Origin: Adiantum capillus-veneris
Lineage: Eukaryota > Streptophyta > Polypodiopsida > Polypodiales > Pteridaceae
Assembly (NCBI GenBank): GCA_014529385.2
Contig: CM043971.1
Span: 93,847,840 to 93,911,839, forward strand
Direction of reading: 5' to 3'
DNA length: 64,000 nucleotides
Both the position numbers and the translations under genes were made by a program. Below, piece by piece: positions 31,718 to 41,656 of the stretch (position 1 is the stretch's first letter; every line of letters starts with the position of its first letter). Under the pieces are notes generated by a model that saw nothing but the letters and a program-made list of their open reading frames with translations, was not told the origin of the DNA and ran no database searches.

Positions 31718-31879
31718 ATCACTATCTGTACATGTACACGAAGAAGCTTAGTAATGGTTCACTCATTTTTCTTGTGTTATGTATCAATGATATGCTAGTT
31801 GTTGGGAAGAACTTTCATGAAATTAAAAAATTGAAGTAAATGTTAAGTTAGACTTTTGCTATGAAGGATCTCACGGGGT
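31718..31879 (+). pseudogene. Ty1/copia reverse transcriptase fragment
   Basis: The plus strand encodes LYMYTKKLSNGSLIFLVL followed by INDMLVVGKNFHEIKKLK and FAMKDLTG. This is the block around the copia catalytic YVDDML box (here INDML, catalytic first Asp changed to Asn) and the following helix. Two stops lie inside. Only about 55 residues survive. Confidence 0.8.
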
Positions 31880-31899
31880 GCACTATGTAATTATGTTAA

Positions 31900-32170
31900 T
31901 ATATAATGTGAGTTCAAAAGGAGGGGTTTTAAAATGCAAAAAAAGTTAGGCAATCTAATAGAGATACATTAAAATAAGGGTTTTTATATTCAATTTTGGA
32001 AAATTTTCCTAAAATAAAGGGTCATTTTATTCATTTAGACATGTTAAAAGAGGGTTTTTTTTAATAACTTGCAAAGGCATGTTATATAGGGGGGTATTGA
32101 ATGGTGAACCCCCCGAGTGAAGGATTTGGGAGAAGCTAGTAACTTTTTTTATATGTGTATCAAATGTGAC
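31900..32170 (+). repeat. LTR-like sequence related to 5900-6050
   Basis: Shares ttcaattttg.aaaa, aataaa, gtcattttattca and ggtgaaccccccgagtg with the LTR-like sequence starting at 5813. It follows the copia RT fragment, so it may be the LTR of that family. Ends are undefined. Confidence 0.45.
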
Positions 32171-32724
32171 AAATTCAAGGGGATTCTTGCATTGTTTTAG
32201 AGCCGTTGCATGGCTTGCATTACGGGCGTGAAAGCGCTCTTATACTCAAGCAAGGAGGCGGGGTCAAGTGAGAAGAATGTAATGAAAGTGGCTCCAAATG
32301 GCATTCCCTAGCATTTTGAGCATTTTTTGTCTCTTGGGCGGCTACAACCGAGCATCAAAGCATGAGTTGTAGACTCCTTTCTCGTGTGCTATAGATTGCT
32401 TCCACACCATAGCCTTGAATCTTTTCAAGCTTATTTTCACACTAAGCACCACTTTTAGGGGTAATGTGATCAAAAGAGGGCGAGCCTCCTCCAAGGGGAT
32501 TATTCCACACAATGAGGTTTTGATGCCTTTTGAAGCTCATATCCTTGAGATTTTTTGGATATTGCCTTACACTCAGCGACATGAGTGAAAGGGACACTCA
32601 TAAAACCTTGCTCCACACTGGCTTAACCAAACTCCATAAGTTCCTAGACCATGTTGCACACCTTGTGACTAACAAGATGTGCCAAACAAAACCCTAGCAT
32701 GTGGGCCTATAATTGCTTCAATAG
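32171..32724. other. non-coding; right part shared with the nested element
   Basis: Positions about 32590-32720 resemble 42836-42970: ctccacactggct, gttcctagaccatgttg and catgtgccaaa in the same order. This suggests a common retroelement leader or untranslated region. No open frame. Confidence 0.5.
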
Positions 32725-32952
32725 GGAGTGAATCCTTGATTGTTCAAAGAGCACGGTGCACGAATGCGTGCATGTGCAGTTGGTGCGGAAGGGGAGAAAG
32801 AGAAGAGTGCACTGTGTGGGTGGAGCAAGCCTCTCAAAGTGAGGATCTCCTTATTCTTTATATATGTACAAAGATAAGGAAAGTGTATGCAGTGGGCAGT
32901 CAGACACCAAACGTTCCATCTCGGCCAAAGGCACTTTTCCTTTATCACAACA
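32725..32952 (-). repeat. copia-type 3' LTR on the minus strand (left arm of an inverted pair)
   Basis: The minus strand reads a PPT (aagtgggaggt, 32953-32963) directly before TGTTGTGATAAAGG. Further in it has a TATA-like acatatataaag and the phrase gcttgctccaccca, which recurs in the plus-strand LTR from 34882. The distal end is not defined. Confidence 0.6.
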
Positions 32953-32963
32953 ACCTCCCACTT

Positions 32964-33480
32964 AAAGGTGAATGTGCCAATGAGTGGGTCCTACTAGCTA
33001 AACTACTAATATGTACAAGCAAATAGGTGAGATACTCTCTCAACCTATGCCCATTGGCTTGCTCTCTTGATCTACATGCAACCATATCGGCTCTCGTGAT
33101 AGTCGAGCGTGTGTATCCATGCTAGAGCCTACATGTAAGTCTCACGGGCAACTCTGTATGGTCTACATAGATCCACAATGCATCATACTAGTGTCAATCA
33201 CGATATGATTAACAATCTCTGCTATAAATGCTTCCACTACAGTTACTAGGTCAGACGTCAACACCATTAGTTTGTATGAGACGCCCAAACATTGACAAAA
33301 TCTGTGCAAACCTAGTTGTACTAGCCTCCTCAGTGCTGTTTTCATGCACTACATCATTAAGACTATTCATCACATATGGATGTGTTATCGTCAATAAAGG
33401 GATGACTACATCGCTCTCATCCATAGGCGGAACTATTTGTCCTAGAATAAACTCATCAGCCTCTAGCATGAGTATATGAA
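32964..33480 (-). pseudogene. decayed 3' interior of a copia-type element (left arm)
   Basis: Minus-strand pieces (IVIDTSMMH, PPMDESDVV, ITHPYV) align with plus-strand pieces of the right arm at 34380-34680 (AMIDTSMMH, VPMDDVEV, LTHPYV). The shared peptides suggest a coding region that was conserved in this family. I recognise no domain. Confidence 0.5.
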
Positions 33481-34379
33481 CACCATGTCTGTCATCTCTG
33501 CCTGTGTCTCTAGGGAGCAGACCTCAAGCAAACCCACTCAACCTTTGTCTGCACAAATTCTCACAACACCTATTGTGTCTCACTGGAGCATTGTCGCTCT
33601 ACCTCTGTCTCTACAAAGTCTACTTGCATGTGTTGCACAACTATATGCTCTGTCTCATGAGCATGGTGGAGCTCACCCATGAAGGAGACACCTTGTGAAG
33701 GACTTGGGGGTAGCCTCTATAACACCTCTATATTCACAAGATAAATGAGGAAAAGAAAACTAGCTCTTAGAAGAAGATGAGATCCAATCTCCACTAACAA
33801 AATTGCTTACCCTTGCACACACAAAACCCCACCTACGCTCAAAATAGTTTGTACACAATTTTTGGATTTTGCAAATAGGTTTGTGGCATGCATAGTGAGC
33901 ATCGAGTTTGCTCTCTACTTCTACATGCGGTTATGCATTTTTATACCCTACAACACGTGTGTTATGTTCCTCAATTGAGACAAAGTTTAACATGTTCCTC
34001 AATTGAGATGAAGTTTTACCTTCATGAGATAGTTAGCAAACAATAGATGTCATATATTGCTTTAAGATCACTCTTTCCATACGCATTGTAGATCGCTAGT
34101 AATTATGAGGGGAGGCCTGGAGTGGCTTGGCCTACCGGTTGAATGTATCTGAGGTTCGTGATGATTCAATCTTGATTTGGTTACAGAAATGTCATCAGAG
34201 ACGAGTCAAGTCTTTTTTGTAGATCTCCATACTACTTGCACAACGTGTCTATAGATGCATAGTTGGGGTGGTCATGACACATCAGGTTTATCCCCTTGGA
34301 TATGCCTCCTATTATGGAGATGGATGATATGGACTTTTTTTATATATTCATTATAGAGACTGATATGGTTATGCCAGGA
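33481..34379. other. non-coding spacer between the two inverted arms
   Basis: No recognised motif. A repeated phrase (atgttcctcaattgagac/atgaagttt) occurs twice near 33966-34015. Confidence 0.45.
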
Positions 34380-34869
34380 CATGTGGATCTAGTCCCTATG
34401 GATGATGTGGAAGTGATGACTACCCCACATTCAAAATTGACACATCCATACGTGACTTGTCCTGATGGAGTTGATGCAATTAGCATCGAGGTGCTTGCCA
34501 TAGATAGATTGGTAGAGGTTTCATTGAGTGTTAATATGGATGCCAGGGACGTGCTCGTATATATCATGGATTTATCATTATCTTTTGAGAGTCTCAATAT
34601 GACCTTTTAGTGTCGAGAACCGAGATAGCAGTTGGCGTTGTAAGTCTTGCAATGATTGACACTAGCATGATGCATCAAGGAGGTCATTACCTATGGGATA
34701 TGCATGTGCACTCTAATAGAGATAGGTACTTTAGCACATCACTAGAGTTTATACTAGGGCATGCATGTATTTTGAGAGAGAGAATGGGCATAGGTTGAGA
34801 GAGTTTCTCACCTATCATTGTATATTCTATTGGATCCTATAATATATCCACTTATTGGCACAATGCCTT
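34380..34869 (+). pseudogene. decayed 3' interior of a copia-type element (right arm)
   Basis: Inverted counterpart of 32964-33480. Near 34788, gggcataggttgagagagt is the reverse complement of 33036-33054. The peptide order LTHPYV to IDTSMMH is the same as in the left arm. No known domain. Confidence 0.5.
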
Positions 34870-35050
34870 TAAGTGGGAGGTTGTGGGGTAAAGGCGTGTG
34901 CCTTGCCTCATGCCGGACATAGTGTCTAGTTGTTGAACGAACCATATCTTATTCATTGTATATACAATAATAAGGGGCTCCTCTTAGTTGTGAGGCTGGC
35001 TCCACCCATCTCTATGTGCTATCTCCTTCACTTCACACCACACATGCATG
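34870..35050 (+). repeat. copia PPT and 3' LTR start on the plus strand (right arm)
   Basis: PPT aagtgggaggt (34871-34881) is followed by TGTGGGGTAAAGG. The LTR shares gtgcctt, the TATA-like tgtatatacaataataagg and ggctccaccca with the inverted LTR at 32725-32952. Confidence 0.6.
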
Positions 35051-35128
35051 GTGCACGCTCCTTTATACGTGGAAAAATGCATCAAGCCTCTTTACCCAAA
35101 GATGGTTCCGTACATGCTGAACATAATT

Positions 35129-35240
35129 GAAACTTGTACATATAGTGGTGTATATGGTCCCATGAAGACATCTTTTGGCAAGTACATATACTTTTCTACA
35201 TTCATTGATGATGCTATGTGTCATACTTGGGTTGTTGGGG
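35129..35240 (+). pseudogene. Ty1/copia integrase core fragment
   Basis: The plus strand reads YGPMKTSFGKYIYFSTFIDD and then TWVVG. This is the start of the copia integrase core around the catalytic Asp pair of the family (normally D-x-GP...FIDD-S-R-x-T-W). About 37 residues remain, then the sequence joins LTR DNA of another copia element. Confidence 0.7.
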
Positions 35241-35244
35241 TTGG

Positions 35245-35281
35245 AAGCGTATTGCTTCTCTGATAGACATGGCAAGAAAGC

Positions 35282-35347
<66 letters not shown>

Positions 35348-35471
35348 AAGGCACGAGTGTGGAGTACAAATGAAAGAGAGATTTCATTAGTTTTTTTTTC
35401 CTTAAGCCTTTAGAAGCATTTACAACATGTTCACACTTACCTTGGTCGCCCAAGTTGGGCTGACTCCAACA
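35245..35471 (-). repeat. copia-type LTR on the minus strand containing (GA)n
   Basis: Minus-strand PPT gttgaagggggcgat (35472-35486) precedes TGTTGGAGTCAGCC. Like the LTR at 61490-61681 it continues with a gggcgacca..ggtaagtg phrase. It contains (GA)n at 35286-35343. The distal end is uncertain. Confidence 0.6.
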
Positions 35472-35486
35472 ATCGCCCCCTTCAAC

Positions 35487-36412
35487 CAAACTTGGTGTAC
35501 TTGTCATTATGATCATATCCTTAGGTGCTACTCATTCATCTAGGTGTAGTGCTTGATACATCATGATGGCTCTCATAACAAATTCATCGCCAAGGTTCAC
35601 AAGAGACTCATCCTAAGCTCACAAGGTAGTCCTATCATAGGGTCATAGGGAAGGTTGTACCACCGGCGTTGTCCTCATCATCGTGGCAGTGACTACTCCC
35701 TTCATGAGAAAAATTTAATCACAATGGGGCTTGAGGGCTTGTGTCAAAAATTATTGATCATCTCATTGTCAACAATCTTTTCTAAATGGATTCCCCATTC
35801 ACTTCTTGTGTGCAAATGGCATGTGTGTGTGTGTTTGTGGTGCCAAGATCTGCCTACCGCCAATCCCGACCACAAACTCCAGCCCTATCCCATAGTTGTT
35901 GGAGCTTGCGATGCCCTTAACTGCACATATCCCTCCAGCTCGGGCATCACTATCCCTGCTAGCCTTAGAGCTACATATTTGGCCCTGCTGCAATGGGCTT
36001 TCTGAGATGAACACGCAGCATGAATCGCTTGCAGCCAAGTAGCATGAATCGCTCAAAGAAAAACCATTTGAAGAACTCTGCAACATGATAGGTTTTCATT
36101 CAACCCATCTCTCCACCTACTTTCAAGCTTAGTGTACGCCTCTCTTTGGTCTTTGCCCATTATGAGATCCTTTGCTTGGCACATGCACACGGCACCGACA
36201 CAACTAGCAACAACGTCATTGCAATTCCAAGCCGACCCGTTTTCTCAAGAATGATTATGCTTCCAGAAGTTTTTTGTTCCATTTTGATTGCCTTTAGAGC
36301 GAAGTACACACCCTATGTTGTCTAGGGGGTCTTCAACTCTTGTTTTCACGTGTCTTGTCAAATTTATCATCATGTTGTCTATTAATTTGTCCTTTTGTTA
36401 GTAGTCAATCTT
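35487..36412. other. non-coding, probably decayed copia interior
   Basis: It should be the 3' interior of the minus-strand copia element whose LTR lies to the left. I see no clear RNase H motif. Confidence 0.4.
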
Positions 36413-36684
36413 AAGGGGGGAATGTTAGCATAATCTCTCCTCATGTTATGTGGGAATAATTAGTATTCTATGGTTCTACATATAGAAATCTAGTCTAAAG
36501 TTAGGGAGAACCTGCAACCATTCAAGCATGCATGCACCAACTTTTAGTTAGTTGTATATGTAAAAAAAATTGATACTATAACGTCGCTTGAAATGTGCAT
36601 CAATTAGTTGTAAAGTTGTCCCTTTTGAATAGTGACATGCATGAAGAGGTTAATGTCAAATAGCCTCCTAGTTTTTCTATCGGT
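36413..36684 (+). repeat. PPT and LTR-like start on the plus strand
   Basis: A PPT (aaggggggaa, 36413-36422) precedes TGTTAGCATAATC. It appears to be a third LTR family in this stretch. It is not similar to the U5 end of element B at 47051, apart from the shared TGTTAG. It is joined on the right to the truncated LTR of element B. Confidence 0.45.
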
Positions 36685-37060
36685 TATCTCTAGAAATTTA
36701 AATTCTCAGCATTTCTAGTTTTAAATCATCAAGTTGGCCCAATTGCCTTTGTCGCATGTATCTGCAACCACTTTCTAAGTCACGACCGCCCACTTTGGAT
36801 GCACATAACTCATCATGTACAATTTCGATTCACAAGCTATAAAGCACGGCTGAGAATACTTAATCAAAACCATGTTTTGGGGACTCGAACAACCCAAAAA
36901 AATAGCACCCAGGTCCAAATAAACCAAACCTTTGTACATGAATTTTTACATGGTTACTTCCAAGACTCGAAGCACTATGTACACATATATACATGAGGCT
37001 AGTTAGAAAGCTTTTTGGCATGATCTAATGACTTTATGCTCATCCAAAAAATGCATGACA
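36685..37060 (-). repeat. element B 3' LTR, truncated to its U3 part
   Basis: On the minus strand it begins TGTCATGCATTTTTTGG next to the pol 3' end and matches the other LTR for 376 bp. The R-U5 part is missing, replaced by an unrelated LTR-like sequence. Confidence 0.8.
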
Positions 37061-37311
37061 TAGCTTGCCAACCCCTCTATTCTACTTGATCATTCATGAC
37101 AAGCAGAGGTTTCTAGGGTGAACAACTGCTGTAGCTCATTCCCAGAAACCTCATTCACATTTTCACATGTCTTTACATTGTCTTCCTCCATTGATAGCAT
37201 CTCATTGTCATAATTGTCATCAAATGTGCTAGATATTTCTTTAGTCTATATCCATTAACACGGTATTTATGCTATCCACCACCCAAATCAGCCAACTAAT
37301 ATGTGCCATTG

Positions 37312-38455
37312 TCAAACTTGTTCACAACAGTAAAAGGACCTTCCCACTTGATTTGAAACTTTTTTCTGGAAAGTATTGTCCAACTTACTATTGTATCGCA
37401 ACACAAGATCACCCTTTTCAATTCCCTTATCTTTCACACATTCATTAGCCTTTATATGAGCTTTTTTTGACACTTCCTCATAGTAGCTTAAAGCCAAAAC
37501 TCTGCCCAATTGCAAACATTGTAAGTCCAACAACCTTCTCTGCCAAGTATCTCTTTGCTCTTCATCTCCCAATAACAACAATCTGAGTGCAAGAATCTCC
37601 ACTTCACTTGGAAATAATGCTTCCTTGCCATAGACCAAGTGGTAAGGAGAAAATCCTGTGCTCATTTTGATAGCAATTCTATAGGCCCATAATGCACAAG
37701 GCAACTCTGAATCCCAAGTTTTCCCATGTGCCTGGGTCCTCTTTGCTAAGATTTTCACCAACTCTCCATTGAACCTCTCATTGAGACCATTGCATTGTGG
37801 ATAATAAGGAGAACTGTACTAGTGCTATATATTGAGCTTTTTGCACAAGAAATCAAACAGCTCTCCTCTAAATCCCAGTCCTCTATCTGAAAGTAGTTCT
37901 AGTGGCACACTAAATTTGCGGCATATATGCTCATTTACAAAATTTCCCATTTCTTTACTAGTAATTTGTTTGACAGCTTTGGCTTCTATCCAACGTGACA
38001 AACAATAATCCATTGCTGTCAAGATGTAACTAGTCATGGGTCCTTAAGGGTCCAATAGCATCAAGACCCCATTTTTCAAACACATCAAAAGCTAAAATTG
38101 TCTTTTGTAATTCAGGCCTCAAAATTCTCTTTCCCATTTTCTGACAAGACTTGTACCAATGGTTAGCATCCCGCTGAATACTTGGCCATGCATAGCCCTC
38201 TTGAAAAAATTTATGCAATGTAATCTTCATGGCAAAATGGCCTCCACAAGATCCCTCATGATTTTCTTCCAAAATCTTGTAGATTTTCTCTTTCCAAGGC
38301 ACATGATGCAATTCTAAATCACTTCCTTTCATGTAAAGCACATCATTAAGCATTTTGTACTGCCTAGATTTTTTTATAAAAGCATACTTTTTGGATGATG
38401 GTAGACCCTCAGGTAAAACACCTGTTAACAAAAACTCCACCTCCTTTGATAACAC
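37312..38455 (-). pseudogene. element B integrase
   Basis: In pieces at 38455-38030, 38037-37825 and 37761-37312. The zinc module is visible as H-x7-H (HEGSCGGH) and SCQKMG, where the second Cys of CxxC is lost. The core shows GLDAIGPL, then DYCLSRWIEAKAV and LSDRGLGFRG (second catalytic Asp). The third piece has LPCALWAYRIA and the C-terminal GDLVLRYNSKLDN. At least two frame changes make it non-functional. Confidence 0.85.
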
Positions 38456-38550
38456 TTCCTTTCCATGATATAAAGGGCATAGCCCTCAACAAAAACACAC
38501 AAGTGATCATTTCTTGGGTAGCGTCATGAGCTTCCTCATTTTGAGATCTT

Positions 38551-38885
38551 TCAATATGCTGCAAACTCCCTGGTTTGAACTTTTTGAGTAATGAAGCATA
38601 AATTTATCAGTTTAGGATTCTTATTCTTCCATACTCCCAATACTTGCTTCACAACCAACAAGGCATTTCCTTTTATTTGTAGGCGTCTAATTCCCAATTG
38701 TAAATAGATGTGCAAGCCATCTTCATGAGCCATGTACTCTTCTTCATTATTACTTTTTGCATCAAGTTTCAGCTCTTGTTTCCTTACTAGTTTTCCTTGT
38801 GCATCATAAATGACAATGCCTCTCGAAGCAGCATCATGACTTCTTCAATAAGAGCCATCAAAATATAACAGTGAAGCATCAGATA
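38551..38885 (-). pseudogene. element B second (archaeal-type) RNase H
   Basis: The minus strand encodes LLYFDGSY, a stop, then SRGIVIYDAQGKLV, NNEEEYMAHEDGLHIYLQL and GVWKNKNPKL. The order D-G-S ... N-N-E-x-E-Y ... G-x-W..KN matches the additional RNase H downstream of the normal one in Tat-clade Ty3 elements. One in-frame TGA follows DGSY. Confidence 0.75.
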
Positions 38886-39400
38886 TGGCAAGAGTCTCGA
38901 CTTTCTTCCTTCGCACCACCTCTTCCTTAACCAACACATGAGTTTCTTTATAAGTAAGTAAATCTGCCAGGGTAGCCCGAGTACTCTCTTCCACCAAAAA
39001 AGTGAACTCAAACTCTTGAAGTTCAATAACCCATTTCATGATTGTTTTTTGATATATCAAATTAATAAACAGCTAAGGAAGCAGTGAATAATTGGTGAGA
39101 AAATTGAACAACTTTTGCAACAAGTAATATTTGAATCGTTTGCAAGCATAAACCATATTGTTCATCGCCAATTCAATTTCTGAGTAACCTCTTTCATGAG
39201 GAGTCTTCACTCTGATAGCATAATGAACAAGCTTCATATACTGAGATTCCTTCCCCCTTTGCAACAACATGGCCCCAATGGCATCATATCCCACTGTGAT
39301 GGGTTAACATAGAACTCCTTTTCCTAGTCAAGAGCTTGCATAATGGGTAGTGTACTCAAAACTTCTTTGACTCTGTCAAAAACATCTTCACAATCACGTG
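38845..39400 (-). pseudogene. element B first RNase H and connection
   Basis: Pieces at 39294-39073 and 39060-38845. DAIGAMLLQRGKES, HYAIRVKTPHERGYSEIE and YACKRFKYYLLQK are the Ty3 RNase H core; the Glu of SEIE is the catalytic-type residue. The tail FLVEESTRATLADLLTYKE leads to the second RNase H. Frames change near 39065. Confidence 0.8.
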
Positions 39401-40190
39401 TCCACTCCAATGGATCATTCTTAACCGCTTGCTGTAATGGATACAATAATTCTAATGCCAAAGGTATTAATCAAGATAGATATTTAACCTTTTGTATAAA
39501 AGTGGCCAATTGTCTTGTATCCTTTGGAGACAACAGCAATAATAGGGCTTCTACTTTCTTTGGATCTGCTTCAATTCCATTTTTTGAAATCACGTGTCCA
39601 AGAAGCTTCATCCTTGGCTACACCAAATGACACTTCTTAGGGTTCAGCTGACCCCCGCATTCATCATACCTTGCAAAAGTCATTTCAAGCTTTTGAACAT
39701 GCTCTTTTTTTGAACTGTATACACAGAAATCATCTATGAATCCTTTGACAAATTTCCCCAGAAATGGGATAAGGACCCAATCCACTTTTCTTTCAAAAGC
39801 TCGAAGCCCATTTGTTAACCCAAAAGGAAGGCAGTAAAAGCAGAAACAACCCCATGCAATGATAAAAGTAGTTTTTTTCCTGTCTTCAAGAGCAAGGACA
39901 AGCTGAAAATATCATGAATAACCATCACAGACACTGTATCTTTCAAAGCCAATCACTGCATCTAAAAGTTGATCAATGAAAGGTAAGGGATAAGTATCTT
40001 TCTTGGTCACTACATCTAATGGCTTATAATCAACAAAAACTCTCCAACGCCCATCTTTCTTTGGAGTGACCACTACAGGGCTCACCCATTCAACATTATC
40101 AATTGGCACAATGAACCCTGCATCCAAAAGTTTATCCACTTCTTTCTTTAAAGCATTCATTTGCTCCTTACCCATCCTTCTTAATTTCTA
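39401..40190 (-). pseudogene. element B reverse transcriptase
   Basis: 40175-39912 reads LLDAGFIVPIDNVEWVSPVV, KKDGRWRVFVDYKPLD and ERYSVCDGYS, then a stop. Downstream on the same strand the catalytic box is FIDDFCVYSS (near 39730), followed by LGHVISKNGIEADPKKVEAL. The blocks are in the right order but broken. The Asp pair is retained. Confidence 0.82.
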
Positions 40191-40280
40191 TCTTATTGGC
40201 TTTGCCCCTTCAACCAGTTCAATCTTCACATGATCTCCAACAAAACCCCTTATTTCTTGATATGAAGTGATGAAAAGATT

Positions 40281-41113
40281 TCAAAACATGTCCAACATTG
40301 TTAGGTACTCCCTTCTTTCTCCTTGTGTCAAATCAGTACTTAGCATATTTTGAATCAACCCCTTCTTCAATGGCAATTCCTGTTTAGGTTGTATCAACTC
40401 TTCAAATTGTTCTAAACGGCTTGATGCATTTATATCCCCTGACACTTGCAATACTTCACCAATTTCTTTATTCTCTTCATCTAATAGTAAGAATGACACT
40501 TCATCCTCATCACTAGAACTAGAAGTAGTGCCGCTTTCTAAATCTTCAAAACTATCTTCACTAGTAACTTTGGATTCATCATTTTTACTCACATCTTTTA
40601 GTACCAGAGGTTGCTTGGTAGTCGGTGATCTTTTCACCCATCTTGCCATACACACAGATTGTGCCCTTGCCCCAATCTTGCAAGCATAGCACCCACAACT
40701 CTCAACCAAGGTCATCCCAAATTGAGAGGAAAAGCTCCTAGGCCAGCTGGCATAACATGAAAGTTTACTATAACCTTCATGTTAAATACTTCAACTTCCA
40801 AATTCTTAATCAACCCCAAACACTTTACTTTGGCATGGTTTGCTAGTCAAATCCTAAATCCAGATCTTTCGCATGTAATGAGACCCAATCTCTCGACACA
40901 TGACTATGTGATCGCACAAACTTGACAACCTCCATCAATGTAGGCCTCTCCCATGCCCACACCTTTGTGCCAAGCGTTCACCACAGGACAAATGTTGGGT
41001 AATTCTCCCACAGCCAACACTCTGACTTGTCCATGCTTTGGCTCTTTTTCTAGATTCACTAATGACTTCCATTGCCTCTTAAGTTTGGGCACCATATTCA
41101 TCAACTGGTCCAA
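40281..41113 (-). pseudogene. element B protease region and linker
   Basis: 41113-40904 ends with AYIDGGCQVCAIT, a retropepsin-like active site in the D-G-G form seen in several plant Ty3 elements. 40715-40281 is an acidic linker (EDSFEDLESG, SSSSDEDE) that precedes RT. Frames are broken between them. Confidence 0.65.
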
Positions 41114-41556
41114 AAGTACAATCTATTTTCCTCCCAAGTAGGTCTTCCTTTTTACTGTAAGTTGTTTGGCCGTCTCCCAAAGGTAGATCTACTACTTCAA
41201 ACCGTCTACGAGGTCTTCTCTTCCTCTTAGCTTTTGCATCTTCACCCTCTTTCTCTTTCCCTTTCTTCTTACTGGGACCCGGAGCAGCATAGCCTTCCCT
41301 TTTTCTTTTGCCTACGGGCATCATATCTGCTTCTTTCCTTTCAACCCGCATAATACCCACATGACCATCAGAGGTTGAGGCCTGATTTTCCTATTCAGTA
41401 CCTTGATATCCCCGCATATCCAATGCATAATCATTAGCCCTATTAGGAATCTGTTGAGGAAGTGGAAACATATCACCTCCCATCCTTGTTGGCTTTGAAC
41501 AATAAGTGCTGATATGACCAAGTTCACCACAATTATAAGAGGTAGGGATGAACCTC
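41079..41556 (-). pseudogene. element B Gag C-terminal part (nucleocapsid)
   Basis: Directly left of the nested insertion the minus strand reads SYNCGELGHISTYCSKPTR, a CCHC zinc knuckle whose first Cys is changed to Ser. A basic region RRPRRRFEVV at 41079-41360 follows in another frame. It continues the gag on the right side of the insertion. Confidence 0.75.
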
Positions 41557-41656
41557 TGTAAAGCCTAGGGAACTGAACATGCTAATCTCCACCCAACCAT
41601 GCCCTATATAGAACCCTGGCCTTCTAAATATAGGGACCCCCTAGACTGCATGTCCG
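41557..41656 (-). repeat. nested element 3' terminal repeat
   Basis: 100 bp, plus-strand start tgtaaagcctagggaac and end ctgcatgtccg. On the minus strand its first base is C instead of T, so the TG end is mutated. Confidence 0.85.

Noticed and set aside
32679-33026. 115-codon plus-strand open frame
   Set aside because: It is antisense to a copia LTR and PPT and has no domain.
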